DNA from: Neoalteromonas facilis
GTDB taxonomy: Bacteria; Pseudomonadota; Gammaproteobacteria; Enterobacterales; Alteromonadaceae
DNA: 64,000 nucleotides
NCBI RefSeq assembly: GCF_002807665.1
Contig: NZ_PEAY01000003.1
Coordinates: forward strand, 520,103-584,102
Direction: 5' to 3'
Part shown: piece after piece, positions 48,341 to 58,488 of the stretch
Layout of the letters: the number at the start of each line of letters is the position of its first letter
Numbering within the stretch: the stretch's first letter is position 1
Program-made: the position numbers and the translations under genes
Notes under the pieces: generated by a model
The model's database searches: none
Seen by the model: only the letters and a program-made list of their open reading frames with translations
What the model was told of the DNA's origin: nothing

Positions 48341-49510
48341 ATGACCCAAGTACGAACGCCGATTTATTTTGATTACGCATCCACTCGTCCTGTCGACCCG
48401 CGTGTGGCTGAAAAGATGATGCAGTATTTAACCCCTGAAGGACATTTTGGTAATCCTGCGTCTCGCTCGCACAAGTATGGCTGGATGGCTGAAGAGGCGG
48501 TGGATATTGCTCGTAACCAAGTAGCAGATTTGGTGAATGCTGATCCGCGCGAAATTGTGTTCACCAGTGGCGCGACAGAATCGGATAATTTGGCGATTAA
48601 AGGGGCTGCATATGCCAATGCTAGCAAGGGCCGCCATATTGTTACGTTAACGACTGAGCACAAAGCGGTACTTGATACCTGTGAACAGTTAGAGCGTGAA
48701 GGCTTTGACGTGACTTATGTTAACCCTCAATCAAACGGCATATTGCTAGTAGACGACTTGCTGGCGGTATTACGCGAAGACACGGCACTTGTGTCTGTTA
48801 TGCATGTAAATAATGAAATCGGCGTACTGCAGGACATCGCGGCTATAGGAAAACTGTGCCGAGAGAAAGGTATTTTATTTCATGTCGATGCAGCACAAAG
48901 TGCCGGTAAAGTCCCAATTGACTTGCAAACCTTGTGTGTCGATTTGATGTCATTTTCAGCACATAAATGTTACGGCCCTAAAGGGATCGGCGCGTTATAT
49001 GTGAGGCGTAAACCTAAAGTAACTATTCAAGCGCTTATTCACGGTGGTGGACATGAAAGAGGCATGCGCTCGGGGACGTTGCCGACCCATCAGATTGTCG
49101 GTATGGGCGAGGCTTTTACAATTGCGCAGCATGAGATGACGCAAGAGCAAACCCTTATTGCTGCTCTAAGCCAACGTTTATGGGATGGCATTAAAGACAT
49201 CGAAAACGTTACTCTTAACGGCGATGAACATCAGCGCTGTCCAGGATATTTAAATATTTGCTTCGCCGGTATTGATGGTGAGGTTCTATTGCGTGGTTTA
49301 AGTGATCTTGCTGTTTCTTCGGGCTCAGCATGTAACAGTGCAACTATGGCACCGTCGTACGTGTTAGCCGCACTAGGGCTGAGTGAAGCTGACGCACACA
49401 GTTCGTTAAGGATCAGTATTGGCCGGTTTACGACTGAAGCTGAAGTTGATCATGCAATACAAGTGATCCACGATGTGATCCCCAAACTCAGAGATGTAGC
49501 AAATACCTAA
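48341..49510 (+). CDS. iscS: IscS-like cysteine desulfurase without the IscU-binding tail
   Basis: 389 residues from the ATG at 48341 (TTG at 48332 is less likely). PLP-dependent release of sulfur from cysteine. The PLP lysine is in [12 protein letters not shown], and the catalytic loop Cys in [17 protein letters not shown]. It aligns closely with E. coli IscS up to the last helix and then stops at KLRDVANT; the roughly 16-20 residues that follow in E. coli IscS (beginning PLWEM), which bind IscU, are absent. No iscR precedes it and no iscU, iscA, hscB, hscA or fdx follows. It may serve tRNA thiolation or other sulfur acceptors (inference). Confidence 0.92.
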   Translation: MTQVRTPIYFDYASTRPVDPRVAEKMMQYLTPEGHFGNPASRSHKYGWMAEEAVDIARNQVADLVNADPREIVFTSGATESDNLAIKGAAYANASKGRHIVTLTTEHKAVLDTCEQLEREGFDVTYVNPQSNGILLVDDLLAVLREDTALVSVMHVNNEIGVLQDIAAIGKLCREKGILFHVDAAQSAGKVPIDLQTLCVDLMSFSAHKCYGPKGIGALYVRRKPKVTIQALIHGGGHERGMRSGTLPTHQIVGMGEAFTIAQHEMTQEQTLIAALSQRLWDGIKDIENVTLNGDEHQRCPGYLNICFAGIDGEVLLRGLSDLAVSSGSACNSATMAPSYVLAALGLSEADAHSSLRISIGRFTTEAEVDHAIQVIHDVIPKLRDVANT

Positions 49511-49796
49511 CGGCTAGACTTTTACCGTCTAAACTCAATTGGGTACGTGTTTTTCACCGTTGTGTCGGACACTTTTCTTTACAGCGTACGTCGTAGCATC
49601 GCTCGCGAGGTTGGTTGCGGGCTGCCCCTTTTAGTAGTCGCTCTATAGCGTTAATTGGCGCCAGTAATTTTGACCGATTCTGTGAAATCCCTGCAATAGG
49701 TCTATCCTTAGGTTAGCTACAATCTTGATGAATCAAAAGAAACCTGCCTCTTGGCGGCGGGTTAGCTATTCTGTCAAAGCAATCAATGGAGGCGAC

Positions 49797-50351
49797 ATGC
49801 GCGCTATTTTTACGATGTTTCTAGTTTTAACCTTATTCGGCTGTGCCTCAATGGGCGGTGGCAGCGCTGCTGATAAGCGGTCAGCCATATTGGACATGCG
49901 CGCTGAAACATTGCAAGCCTTGTATAAAGAGAAGCCAGATACCAAAAGTCAGATCAGCAAAGCACAAGGCTATGCCGTGTTTTCAAATGCTAACATTAAT
50001 TTGATCTTTATGGCGGCTGGCACGGGATATGGTGTCGTTCAAAACAATCAATCGGGTACTCGAACCTACATGAACATGGCTGAAGGTGGCGTAGGACTTG
50101 GGTTGGGTGTGAAAGATTACCGCATTATCATGGTGTTCCACACGCAAGCTGCCATTAAACAATTTGTCGAGTCGGGCTGGACGTTTGGTGGTAATGCGGA
50201 TGCCGCTGCAAAAGCAGGCAACAAGGGCGGATCAGTGCAAGCTGAAGCGTATTACGGAGATGTGACGGTTTATACACTGACCGAAAGCGGATTAGCGTTA
50301 CAAGCCACGGTTAAAGGGACGAAATTCTGGAAAGACAGTGAACTGAATTAA
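49797..50351 (+). CDS. SYLF/YSC84-family lipoprotein
   Basis: 184 residues from the ATG at 49797 with GGAGG just upstream. Lipobox LFGC gives Cys16. The body resembles the bacterial SYLF (YSC84-like) domain: SQISKAQGYAVFSNANINLIFMAAGTGYGVVQNN, EGGVGLGLGVKDYRIIMVFHT and a C-terminal ATVKGTKFWKD. SYLF proteins bind lipids; a role in envelope lipid handling is inferred. It occupies the place between iscS and ndk where the rest of the isc operon is found in relatives. A stem (49741-49763) precedes it without a T tract. Confidence 0.82.
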   Translation: MRAIFTMFLVLTLFGCASMGGGSAADKRSAILDMRAETLQALYKEKPDTKSQISKAQGYAVFSNANINLIFMAAGTGYGVVQNNQSGTRTYMNMAEGGVGLGLGVKDYRIIMVFHTQAAIKQFVESGWTFGGNADAAAKAGNKGGSVQAEAYYGDVTVYTLTESGLALQATVKGTKFWKDSELN

Positions 50352-50451
50352 CGTCTGTCGATTATATGCGCGCCAACACTAGGCATTTGCAGTGTAATTG
50401 CATATAATCCGCGACCAAAATTTTGTTAACCCTATTTTTCGGAGATAGAGC

Positions 50452-50883
50452 ATGGCTCTCGAGCGTACTTTTTCAATCATTAAGCCTGATGCAGTAGCTA
50501 AAAATGTAATCGGTGCAATCTACAACCGTTTCGAAACTGCTGGCTTGCGTATCGTTGCGTCAAAAATGATCCACATGAGCAAAGAGCAAGCTGAAGGCTT
50601 TTATGCTGAGCACAAAGAGCGTCCATTTTTTAACGCGTTGGTAAACTTCATGACTTCTGGCCCAGTGATGGTTCAGGTTCTAGAAGGTGAGAACGCAGTA
50701 GTACGCAACCGTGAAATCATGGGTGCTACTAACCCTGCTGATGCAACTGCAGGTACTTTACGTGCTGATTATGCTGAATCAATCGATGAAAATGCGGTTC
50801 ACGGTTCAGATGCGCCAGAATCAGCAGCGCGTGAAATTGCATACTTCTTCTCAGAAGAAGAGATTTGCCCACGCACTCGCTAA
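50452..50883 (+). CDS. ndk: Nucleoside diphosphate kinase
   Basis: 143 residues, ATG behind CGGAGA. It balances NTP pools by phosphate transfer through the catalytic His in [17 protein letters not shown]. Family start [12 protein letters not shown] is clear; length typical. A strong terminator follows, and an IS1341-type element separates it from rlmN. Confidence 0.98.
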   Translation: MALERTFSIIKPDAVAKNVIGAIYNRFETAGLRIVASKMIHMSKEQAEGFYAEHKERPFFNALVNFMTSGPVMVQVLEGENAVVRNREIMGATNPADATAGTLRADYAESIDENAVHGSDAPESAAREIAYFFSEEEICPRTR

Positions 50884-50912
50884 AATATTGCGAAACATTT
50901 TTTGTTTAAAAT

Positions 50913-50950
50913 AAAGACACAGAAATGTGAAGTTTCTGTGTCTTTTTATT
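50913..50950 (+). terminator. Terminator after ndk
   Basis: A perfect 13-bp stem AAAGACACAGAAA/TTTCTGTGTCTTT with a seven-base loop, followed by TTATTTT. Confidence 0.93.
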
Positions 50951-52063
50951 TTGAATTAGCAATTGCTGGGATGCTGTATATAATTACAGCATGAGACTGA
51001 AAACCCTTAAAGTTAGAGTTAAAGACAAACACAAGAAAGAGCTGAATAGACAAGCTCGTTCAGTGAACTATGTCTGGAACTATATAAACGAAATAAGTAG
51101 CAGAGCGATTAAAGAGCGGCATATTTATATGTCAGCATATGACATTCACCCTTATACTAAAGGCTCTGCGAAAGAGTTAGGGCTGCATAGTCAGAGCGTT
51201 CAATGTATAGCTTCAGAATATGTGACTCGGCGTAAACAATTTAAAAAGGTCTCACTTCGTTGGCGTAAGTCAATGGGAGCAAGTAAGGCTTTAGGTTGGA
51301 TACCAGTGAACTCAAGAGCCGCTAAGTTCAAAAATGGATGCATTTTTTTCAACGGCAAGTACTTTGGCATTTGGGATAGTTTTGGAATGTCTAAATTCAG
51401 TTTTAGAGCTGGATCCTTTAACGAAGATGCTAGAGGAAGATGGTACTTTAATGTAGTAGTTGAAGTGGATAATCATCTTTCCAAAGGTGACCAAATCATA
51501 GGTGTTGATTTAGGCTGCAAAGTGGCCGCTACCGCCTCGAATGGTGACATGATGGATAAACAAGAATATCGCTCGTTGCAAGATGATTTGCGAAAAGCAC
51601 AGCGAGCCGGAAACAAGAAACGATTGAGAAATATTCACGCAAAGATAGCAAATCGTAGGAAAGATAACATTCATAAGTTTACTCGGAGACTAGTAGATTC
51701 CAGCAGAGCAATATTTGTAGGAAATATTAATTCAAAACAAATGCTTAAGACACACCTCGCCAAGTCAGTTTCTGATGCAGCGTGGGGAAAAATCAAGTCA
51801 ACATTGGAATATAAATGTGCTTACGCAGGTGTTGTATTTGACGTGATAGATGAAGCATTTTCAACCCAGACTTGTTCCAATTGTGGGGAGATACCCGACA
51901 ATAGTCCGAAAGGTAGAACAGGTCTTGGAATGAGGCAATGGAAGTGTGCAAGTTGTGATTCTCAAAATGACAGAGATATCAATGCTGCACTTAACATTGC
52001 CGCGGCGGGGCATCGCCGTCTTGCTGAAGGAATTCTCTCTTTAAAAAGAGGGATAGATGTCAA
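50951..52063 (+). mobile_element. IS1341-type element carrying only tnpB
   Basis: A lone tnpB between ndk and rlmN. The right end is supported by a 9-bp hairpin at 52034-52053 followed by GATGTCAA (52056-52063), a pattern shared with the copy at the right edge of the window. The left end is not defined; GCTGTA-TATAAT-TACAGC at 50973-50990 is a palindrome just before tnpB. No tnpA is present, so movement would need TnpA in trans. Confidence 0.7.
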
Positions 52064-52088
52064 CGCTCCCTTTTTGCGTATTCAATGA
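50991..52088 (+). CDS. tnpB: TnpB-family protein with altered RuvC-II site
   Basis: 365 residues. RuvC-I Asp173 (GVDLG), zinc finger Cys295/298 and Cys319/322, and final Asp329 ([10 protein letters not shown]) are present. Where the canonical RuvC-II Glu should be, the chain reads [10 protein letters not shown] (Gly244-Asn245). A Glu is instead found at 288 in [15 protein letters not shown], just before the zinc finger. The frame reads through the right-end hairpin and ends at TGA overlapping an ATG at 52085; its last dozen residues are flanking sequence. No frameshift; it may be an active variant with a moved catalytic Glu, or inactive. Confidence 0.88.
   Translation: MRLKTLKVRVKDKHKKELNRQARSVNYVWNYINEISSRAIKERHIYMSAYDIHPYTKGSAKELGLHSQSVQCIASEYVTRRKQFKKVSLRWRKSMGASKALGWIPVNSRAAKFKNGCIFFNGKYFGIWDSFGMSKFSFRAGSFNEDARGRWYFNVVVEVDNHLSKGDQIIGVDLGCKVAATASNGDMMDKQEYRSLQDDLRKAQRAGNKKRLRNIHAKIANRRKDNIHKFTRRLVDSSRAIFVGNINSKQMLKTHLAKSVSDAAWGKIKSTLEYKCAYAGVVFDVIDEAFSTQTCSNCGEIPDNSPKGRTGLGMRQWKCASCDSQNDRDINAALNIAAAGHRRLAEGILSLKRGIDVNAPFLRIQ
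52034..52063 (+). repeat. IS1341-type right-end hairpin, copy 1
   Basis: TCTCTCTTT-AA-AAAGAGGGA stem (one G-T pair) followed by GATGTCAA. The copy at 63069-63098 has a different stem sequence at the same place and the same GATGTCAA. Confidence 0.65.
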
Positions 52089-52096
52089 GGCCTAAA

Positions 52097-53275
52097 ATGT
52101 CAAATAGTCAATCTGTCGAGCAACAAGCGGTAAACACTGGAAACATCGATGCCGGTGAAAAAAGTGTCAACTTGCTTAATTTCAACCGCGCTGCAATGCG
52201 CGAATATTTTGCTTCGATTGGCGAAAAGCCGTTTCGTGCAGACCAGTTGATGAAGTGGATTTATCAACATGGTGAACATGACTTTGACAAAATGACTAAC
52301 CTCAATAAATCGTTGCGAGCAAAGTTATCAGCAAACTGTGAAGTGAGAGCACCTGAAATTGCGTATCAACAAAACGCGACTGACGGTACGATTAAGTTTG
52401 CATTGAAACTTGACGGCGGTCAGGAAGTGGAAACGGTCTGGATCCCAGAAACTGACAGAGCCACATTGTGTGTTTCTTCTCAGGTTGGCTGCGCACTGGA
52501 ATGTACTTTCTGTTCAACCGCACAACAAGGTTTTAACCGGAACTTGTCTGTTGCAGAGATCATTGGTCAGGTTTGGCGCGTAGCAACGGCGCTGGGTTTA
52601 TCCAACGACACCAGTAAACGCCCGATCACGAACGTTGTCATGATGGGGATGGGTGAGCCGCTGTTAAATCTTAAAAATGTCGTGCCGGCCATGGACATCA
52701 TGATGGATGATTTCGGTTTTGGCCTATCAAAACGCCGTGTCACGTTATCAACCTCAGGGGTTGTGCCCGCGTTAGACATGCTAGGCGATCAAATTGATGT
52801 GGCGCTTGCTATTTCATTACATGCGCCAACAGATGAGCTGCGCAATGAAATTGTGCCAATCAATAAAAAGTACAATATTGAGGCGTTTTTGGCGGGTGTA
52901 CGACGTTACTTAGCGAAATCTAAGGCGAATCAAGGCCGCGTTACCGTCGAGTATGTGATGCTAAATCAGATCAACGACAGTACGGACCAAGCGCATGAGC
53001 TGGCGAAAGTATTGAAGGATACTCCTAGCAAGATCAACTTGATCCCGTTTAATCCCTATCCGGGTTCACCTTACACCTGTTCTAGCAACAGTCGCATAGA
53101 CCGTTTTGCCAAAGTGCTCATGGGGCATGGTTTTACTGTTATGGTGCGTAAAACCCGAGGTGACGATATCGATGCGGCATGTGGTCAATTGGTCGGTGAT
53201 GTCGTCGATCGCACCAAGCGATTGCTCAAGAAACAAGAAAAAGGGCAGTCGATCCCGGTAAAAGTCGCAGAATAA
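52097..53275 (+). CDS. rlmN: Dual-specificity 23S rRNA/tRNA m2A methyltransferase RlmN
   Basis: 392 residues from the ATG at 52097, preferred over ATG 52085 because GAGG precedes it by seven bases. Radical-SAM enzyme methylating A2503 of 23S rRNA and A37 of some tRNAs. The 4Fe-4S motif is in [15 protein letters not shown] (C-x3-C-x2-C); the resolving Cys is in DIDAACGQL near the C-terminus. An IS1341-type element lies directly upstream and may have displaced its native promoter. Confidence 0.96.
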   Translation: MSNSQSVEQQAVNTGNIDAGEKSVNLLNFNRAAMREYFASIGEKPFRADQLMKWIYQHGEHDFDKMTNLNKSLRAKLSANCEVRAPEIAYQQNATDGTIKFALKLDGGQEVETVWIPETDRATLCVSSQVGCALECTFCSTAQQGFNRNLSVAEIIGQVWRVATALGLSNDTSKRPITNVVMMGMGEPLLNLKNVVPAMDIMMDDFGFGLSKRRVTLSTSGVVPALDMLGDQIDVALAISLHAPTDELRNEIVPINKKYNIEAFLAGVRRYLAKSKANQGRVTVEYVMLNQINDSTDQAHELAKVLKDTPSKINLIPFNPYPGSPYTCSSNSRIDRFAKVLMGHGFTVMVRKTRGDDIDAACGQLVGDVVDRTKRLLKKQEKGQSIPVKVAE

Positions 53276-53360
53276 TGGCGTTACGCCCAATAAAACCACG
53301 ATAAGGCATTGTTATTGGCCGCTATTCTGATAAATTTGTGCAGATAACTATAACGATGGA

Positions 53361-54863
53361 ATGAGCAATCTCATGTTTGCACGATTATTTGCGCTTTTGT
53401 TACTGCTCGCCTTGGCCGGTTGCGTCAGCGAGCCGTTACCGGAAGGTTTTGAACGGACTAACGATTTTGACCAAGTAGAAGCCGCTAAAACACGCATTTC
53501 TTTAGGTCTAACCTATCTTAAAAATGGTAACTATACCCAAGCCAAATTAAATCTAGACAAAGCGTTGGAATTTGCGCCCCGTTTGGCGGATGCGCACTAC
53601 AGTCTTGCCTATTATTACCAGTTAGTTGAAGAGTTCGCCCGCGCAGAGCAATCCTATGAAAATGCGATGGATCTTGATCCGCGTAATCCTGATATTGCCA
53701 ATAGTTACGGTGCGTTTTTATGTCAACAAGGTCGTTATGATCAAGCTAAAACCTTCTTTCTCAAAGCGGTGAATAGCCAAAGCTATGCGAATTCAGCGGA
53801 AACCTATGAAAATATCGCGCTATGTAGCTTAAGTCAGGATCGCCCTAACGAGGCCATTGATTATTTACAAACAGCGCTCAAACACCAGCCAACCAGAGCG
53901 AAAAGCCTATTTTTACTGACGGAATTACAAGTCAGAGAAGAGCAGTTTGCACTGGCAAAGCAAACTCTAGCACGCTACCAGCGAGTAGCCCGCGTTTCAG
54001 CAGAGACACTTTGGATGTCTGTGCAAATTGCGCAAGGGCTTGGGCAAATGGACGAAGCGAAGGGGTTCGGCGACATGATGATGCGCATGTATCCCCGCCA
54101 TGGATTAACCCAACGTTATGTTGCGTCAATGGATAAACCATTGGTGACGCCTAAAGTGGCACAAACGCCTAAACCCGTTGCGGCACCAGTGGAGCCGATC
54201 CAGCCTGAGCCTGAACAAGTGAAATCTGATGTTGATACTGCGCCAAGTATCAATGAAGAGGATAAGGCACTAACAGAAGCGAGAGAAACCGCAGAAGTGG
54301 CGAAGGCGGAAAGCGCCGCTGAAACTGTAGTTGATAGTGTAACTGATACAATGGCAGAGGTCAGTGAAGAGACTGCCGCCAATACTGAAGCCGAGACTGT
54401 CGTCGAGGCTACCGTCGAAACTACCGTCAAGCCAGACAGCGATGAGATCCCGGTAGCCGATGCGTCCAGCGATGTTGCTACAGTGACTGATGAAACCGAT
54501 GTTGATGATAGCATTTCCGCGACCAACGATTACCCAGTAGAGGATGTTGTCGAAGAGAATGGGGCGGTAGATCAAGCAGAGACATCAACTGAACAATCTT
54601 TGCAAGACAGTGATACCTTATCTAATGCAGAGGCTGCTTCGACTGTATCTTCGAGTACAGCGATGGACTCTGAATTGGATACAGAAGATAAAGTTGTACA
54701 AAAACATACGGTTGCTGCAGGTGAGAATCTTTATCGGATTTCACTTCGGTATAACATCAAGATGAGTAGCCTTATTGAATGGAACCAGTTACCCGAAAAT
54801 GGGTCCATTCAGAAAGGCATGACATTATGGGTTGTAGACCCTGAATCAGTTACCCAAGAGTAA
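53361..54863 (+). CDS. pilF: PilF/PilW pilotin-like TPR lipoprotein fused to LysM
   Basis: 500 residues, twice the usual PilF length of about 250. Lipobox LALAGC gives Cys21 (or 17 if the ATG at 53373 is used). TPR repeats span about 40-240 (AKLNLDKALEFAPRLADAHYSLAYYYQ, YENAMDLDPRNPDIANSYG), the normal PilF domain that helps the PilQ secretin assemble. A long acidic Thr/Glu/Val-rich linker (about 265-447) leads to a LysM domain (449-493, HTVAAGENLYRISLRYN). LysM binds peptidoglycan. Position between rlmN and rodZ matches pilF of gammaproteobacteria. Confidence 0.9.
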   Translation: MSNLMFARLFALLLLLALAGCVSEPLPEGFERTNDFDQVEAAKTRISLGLTYLKNGNYTQAKLNLDKALEFAPRLADAHYSLAYYYQLVEEFARAEQSYENAMDLDPRNPDIANSYGAFLCQQGRYDQAKTFFLKAVNSQSYANSAETYENIALCSLSQDRPNEAIDYLQTALKHQPTRAKSLFLLTELQVREEQFALAKQTLARYQRVARVSAETLWMSVQIAQGLGQMDEAKGFGDMMMRMYPRHGLTQRYVASMDKPLVTPKVAQTPKPVAAPVEPIQPEPEQVKSDVDTAPSINEEDKALTEARETAEVAKAESAAETVVDSVTDTMAEVSEETAANTEAETVVEATVETTVKPDSDEIPVADASSDVATVTDETDVDDSISATNDYPVEDVVEENGAVDQAETSTEQSLQDSDTLSNAEAASTVSSSTAMDSELDTEDKVVQKHTVAAGENLYRISLRYNIKMSSLIEWNQLPENGSIQKGMTLWVVDPESVTQE

Positions 54864-54873
54864 TGCTAAGTCA

Positions 54874-55911
54874 ATGACAGAAGATCAAATGGAACAGGAA
54901 GTGGCGCAATCGACGCCAAGCGTGGGTCAACGACTTAAGGCTGCGCGTGAAGCTCAGGGCCTATCCCAACAAGCCCTAGCGGATAAATTATTTTTAAAGG
55001 TGAGTGTGATCGAGCAACTCGAGCTAGATGATACTAGTCAGTATTCGTCACCAACTTTTATTAAAGGGTATGTTAGGCTGTATGCTAAGAATGTCGGTCT
55101 AGATCCAGAGCCCCTTCTTGAAGAATTAAGTCAAGATGCAAACGTTCAGAAGCCACCTCACAAGCTGCAAAGCTTTTCTAAGCGAGTATCAAAAGAAGCC
55201 AATGACAGTCGTTGGATGATGTTTACCTATTTTATTTTGTTGGTTGTCATCGCATTGTTTATTTTGTGGTGGTATCAGCAACCGGATAATACTGCGCTCA
55301 ACCGAACCGACACTTCAACATCGGCAGCATTGACCGCTGAACCCCAAGGTGAAATGGTGGCCGCGAACACGGCAAGTTCGACGGTAGCACAAAATAATCC
55401 ACCGCAATCAAATGAAGTGAGAGTCGCTGATACTGAGGTGTCAGCGAGTGATGGTATCAATGATGAAACAGTCGACCGCACCAATGGCTTTAGCGCAGAC
55501 ATAACGAGTGAGGATGAGGTCGCATCACAATTCTCGACGGCTGAACAAACTTTTGAGGAAGTCGCTAGCGAAGACAATACGCGACAACCAGATAGCGGCG
55601 ATGCCGATATTGATCAAGTGGACGAGGTCGAGGTGTCTACCATTGGTTCAGCTGATGAGGAAAATGGACTAATCGAGCTAGTGTTCACCTTTCAGGATGA
55701 CTGCTGGGTCAATATTACCGACGCGACCGGTGAGGCGATTGCTTACGGTACTAAAGTACAAGGCCGCGTAATGCCAATATCTGGCGTTCCCCCGTTTGTG
55801 GTCACACTGGGTGCCCCACAAAATGTCTCTATAACTTATGATGGCGAGCCTGTTGATATGAGTGATATTCCAGCAGGTCGCAGTGCACGATTTAGCGTAC
55901 CTCGAGAGTAA
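54874..55911 (+). CDS. rodZ: Cytoskeletal cell-shape protein RodZ
   Basis: 345 residues. N-terminal helix-turn-helix ([22 protein letters not shown]) binds MreB, one membrane helix at about 115-134, a long acidic periplasmic linker, and a C-terminal DUF4115 domain ([22 protein letters not shown]). Domain order and length are those of RodZ. It starts ten bases after pilF. Confidence 0.95.
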   Translation: MTEDQMEQEVAQSTPSVGQRLKAAREAQGLSQQALADKLFLKVSVIEQLELDDTSQYSSPTFIKGYVRLYAKNVGLDPEPLLEELSQDANVQKPPHKLQSFSKRVSKEANDSRWMMFTYFILLVVIALFILWWYQQPDNTALNRTDTSTSAALTAEPQGEMVAANTASSTVAQNNPPQSNEVRVADTEVSASDGINDETVDRTNGFSADITSEDEVASQFSTAEQTFEEVASEDNTRQPDSGDADIDQVDEVEVSTIGSADEENGLIELVFTFQDDCWVNITDATGEAIAYGTKVQGRVMPISGVPPFVVTLGAPQNVSITYDGEPVDMSDIPAGRSARFSVPRE

Positions 55912-55918
55912 ATCTACC

Positions 55919-57043
55919 ATGTTTGCTGAAACTCCTATTGTTCGACGTAAGTCGACGCGCATTAATGTAGGCAATGTTCCGATTGGCGATGGTGCACCTA
56001 TAGCAGTGCAATCCATGACCAATACGCCAACGACGGATGTTGAAGCTACCGTCGCGCAAATCAAACGTATACAGGCGGTGGGAGGCGAAATTGTACGAGT
56101 CTCCGTCCCGACTATGGATGCGGCAGAAGCGTTTCAAAAGATTAAACAGCAAGTGACTGTACCCTTGGTCGCCGATATTCACTTTGACTACCGCATCGCA
56201 CTTAAAGTCGCTGAATACGGTGCTGATTGCTTGCGTATAAACCCAGGTAACATAGGCAAGATGGACCGTGTAAGAGCGGTCGTTGATTGCGCGGCAGACA
56301 AAAACATTCCAATCCGAATTGGTGTAAATGGCGGATCATTAGAGAAAGATTTGCAAGAAAAGTACGGTGAGCCAACACCAGAGGCGCTGGTTGAGTCTGC
56401 CATGCGACATGTGGATATTCTCGATAAGCTTAACTTTACTCAGTTTAAAGTCAGCGTTAAGGCCTCAGATGTATTTTTAGCCGTGGGGGCCTATCGATTA
56501 CTGGCAAAGCAGATTGAAAACCCACTGCACTTGGGCATTACCGAAGCCGGTGGTTTTCGTTCCGGCGCAGTGAAAAGCGCGGTTGGGTTAGGCATGTTGT
56601 TGGCCGAAGGGATTGGTGACACTATTCGGATCTCGCTTGCGGCTGATCCTGTTGAAGAAATAAAAGTCGGATTTGATATTTTGAAGTCGCTGCGAATTCG
56701 TTCTCGCGGTATTAATTTCATTGCTTGCCCTAGTTGTTCTCGCCAGGAATTCGACGTAATTGGCACTGTTAATGCGCTCGAGGAGCGCTTGGACGATATC
56801 CTTACGCCAATGGACGTATCTATCATTGGCTGCGTGGTGAATGGGCCTGGAGAAGCCGAAGTTTCAGATTTAGGCCTTACAGGTGCACGCAATATGAGTG
56901 GCTTTTATTTAGACGGCAAACGTCAAAAAGAACGATTGGATAACAATGACTTAGTGACGCAATTGGAGCAACGTATTCGAGCGAAAGCGGCGGCACTTGA
57001 TGAGCGTAACAAGATTGCGGTTAAAACCGTTGATAATGATTGA
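55919..57043 (+). CDS. ispG: 4-hydroxy-3-methylbut-2-enyl diphosphate synthase
   Basis: 374 residues from the ATG at 55919, seven bases after rodZ, with GAGAG ahead. It performs the penultimate step of the MEP isoprenoid pathway with a 4Fe-4S cluster; ligands are in [11 protein letters not shown] and [11 protein letters not shown]. Start [20 protein letters not shown] is the family norm. A terminator follows. Confidence 0.97.
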   Translation: MFAETPIVRRKSTRINVGNVPIGDGAPIAVQSMTNTPTTDVEATVAQIKRIQAVGGEIVRVSVPTMDAAEAFQKIKQQVTVPLVADIHFDYRIALKVAEYGADCLRINPGNIGKMDRVRAVVDCAADKNIPIRIGVNGGSLEKDLQEKYGEPTPEALVESAMRHVDILDKLNFTQFKVSVKASDVFLAVGAYRLLAKQIENPLHLGITEAGGFRSGAVKSAVGLGMLLAEGIGDTIRISLAADPVEEIKVGFDILKSLRIRSRGINFIACPSCSRQEFDVIGTVNALEERLDDILTPMDVSIIGCVVNGPGEAEVSDLGLTGARNMSGFYLDGKRQKERLDNNDLVTQLEQRIRAKAAALDERNKIAVKTVDND

Positions 57044-57076
57044 CCTAATCAGCACTAATAAAAGCGCATAAGTGGT

Positions 57077-57105
57077 TTGTTGTTTTGAGTCTTAGCCCCT
57101 ATAAT
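57077..57105 (+). promoter_or_regulatory. Candidate hisS promoter
   Basis: TTGTTG (57077-57082) and TATAAT (57100-57105) are 17 bases apart. The hisS GTG at 57145 lies about 33 bases past the expected start. The -35 box is only a partial match. Confidence 0.5.
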
Positions 57106-57120
57106 ACGGGGCTTTTTATT
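57094..57120 (+). terminator. Terminator after ispG with a -10 box in its loop
   Basis: AGCCCC/GGGGCT stem followed by TTTTTATT. The eight-base loop TATAATAC contains a perfect TATAAT. Confidence 0.85.
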
Positions 57121-57144
57121 AACCAATCAGATTTGAGTTTACAC

Positions 57145-58425
57145 GTGTCCAAACAACTCCAAGCCATTCGTGGTATGAATGATGGGTTGCCTGAGCAACT
57201 AAAACTGTGGCAGTGGGTGGAATCTCGACTGCGCAGAGTGGTTGCCAGTTACGGCTATCAGGAAATTCGCACCCCTATTGTTGAAAGTACAGATTTATTC
57301 AAACGTTCTATTGGCGAAGTGACCGATATCGTTGAAAAAGAAATGTATACCTTTGACGATAGAAATGGTGACAGCCTGACCTTGCGCCCTGAGGGGACAG
57401 CCAGTTGTGTTAGAGCAGGTAACCAGCATGGTTTGCTCTACAACCAACAGCAACGTTTATGGTACATGGGGCCAATGTTCCGTCATGAGCGTCCGCAGAA
57501 GGGACGTTATAGACAATTCCATCAGTTTGGTGTTGAGGCATATGGCTTAAATGGTCCCGACATCGACGTTGAAGTCATTATGATGAGCGCGCGATTGTGG
57601 CGCGAGTTTGGAATCGAAAAATCGGTAAAGCTCGAAATTAATTCACTCGGTTCGCCAGAGGCTAGAGCAAACTACCGTGAAGCACTTGTAGCTTATTTAA
57701 GTCAGCATGAATCTGCACTGGATGAAGACAGCAAACGTCGCTTGCAGACTAACCCACTAAGAGTGTTAGACAGCAAAAATCCTGATGTTCAGGCGATTGT
57801 TAAGCATGCACCATTGCTGATTGATTATCTCGACGAAGAGTCGCAACAACATTTTTCGCAATTATGTGAACGTTTGCGCGACTTAGGTATCGAATTTGAG
57901 GTTAACCCTCGATTGGTTCGCGGTTTAGATTATTACAATCGTACTGTGTTTGAGTGGGTGACTGATGCTCTTGGTGCTCAAGGTACGGTATTAGCGGGTG
58001 GACGATATGATGGCCTTGTTGAGCAGTTAGGTGGGCGAGCAACGCCAGCTGTCGGTTTTGCCATGGGGTTAGAGCGTTTAGTTTTGCTGATTGAAACGCT
58101 AGAAAGTGCCTCTGTCAGCACCGCTCAGGCTGATGTGTATGTTATGCCCATGAGCGAGAATGAATTCGTTTATGCCATGCAAGTGGCTGAATCACTGCGA
58201 GAGCAAGTGCCGCAACTCAATGTGCAATTGCACTGCGGTGGCGGCAACATGAAAAAGCAATTTAAACGAGCTGACAAGATTGGCGCGTCGGTGGCTGTGG
58301 TTATTGGCGAGTCAGAAGTCAGTGCGCAACGCGTTGGTTTGAAACCGTTGCGTTCGAACGATTCACAACTAGATGTCGGGCTAGATGAATTGCCAGAGCG
58401 CATTCAGCAGATGCTCGGCGAATAG
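57145..58425 (+). CDS. hisS: Histidyl-tRNA synthetase
   Basis: 426 residues from the GTG at 57145, giving the usual [17 protein letters not shown] start. Class II synthetase: motif 2 in [19 protein letters not shown], histidine-binding [15 protein letters not shown], and a C-terminal anticodon-binding domain. Length typical. First of hisS-yfgM-bamB-der. Confidence 0.97.
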   Translation: MSKQLQAIRGMNDGLPEQLKLWQWVESRLRRVVASYGYQEIRTPIVESTDLFKRSIGEVTDIVEKEMYTFDDRNGDSLTLRPEGTASCVRAGNQHGLLYNQQQRLWYMGPMFRHERPQKGRYRQFHQFGVEAYGLNGPDIDVEVIMMSARLWREFGIEKSVKLEINSLGSPEARANYREALVAYLSQHESALDEDSKRRLQTNPLRVLDSKNPDVQAIVKHAPLLIDYLDEESQQHFSQLCERLRDLGIEFEVNPRLVRGLDYYNRTVFEWVTDALGAQGTVLAGGRYDGLVEQLGGRATPAVGFAMGLERLVLLIETLESASVSTAQADVYVMPMSENEFVYAMQVAESLREQVPQLNVQLHCGGGNMKKQFKRADKIGASVAVVIGESEVSAQRVGLKPLRSNDSQLDVGLDELPERIQQMLGE

Positions 58426-58488
58426 TGAACAAAACAATACAGATATAAATTTAGCAGGGATTACCTGTGCAGTTATGAGGGATACGAA

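Noticed and set aside
49741-49763. Hairpin before the SYLF gene resembling the IS605 right end
   Set aside because: The stem shares a few bases (AAACCT... GGCGGG) with the IS end, but lacks the loop and downstream bases. It is too short to call an IS relic or a terminator.
54116-54526. Long Ser/Thr/Val-rich frame on the minus strand inside pilF
   Set aside because: It mirrors the biased acidic linker of the real gene on the plus strand; no start signals.
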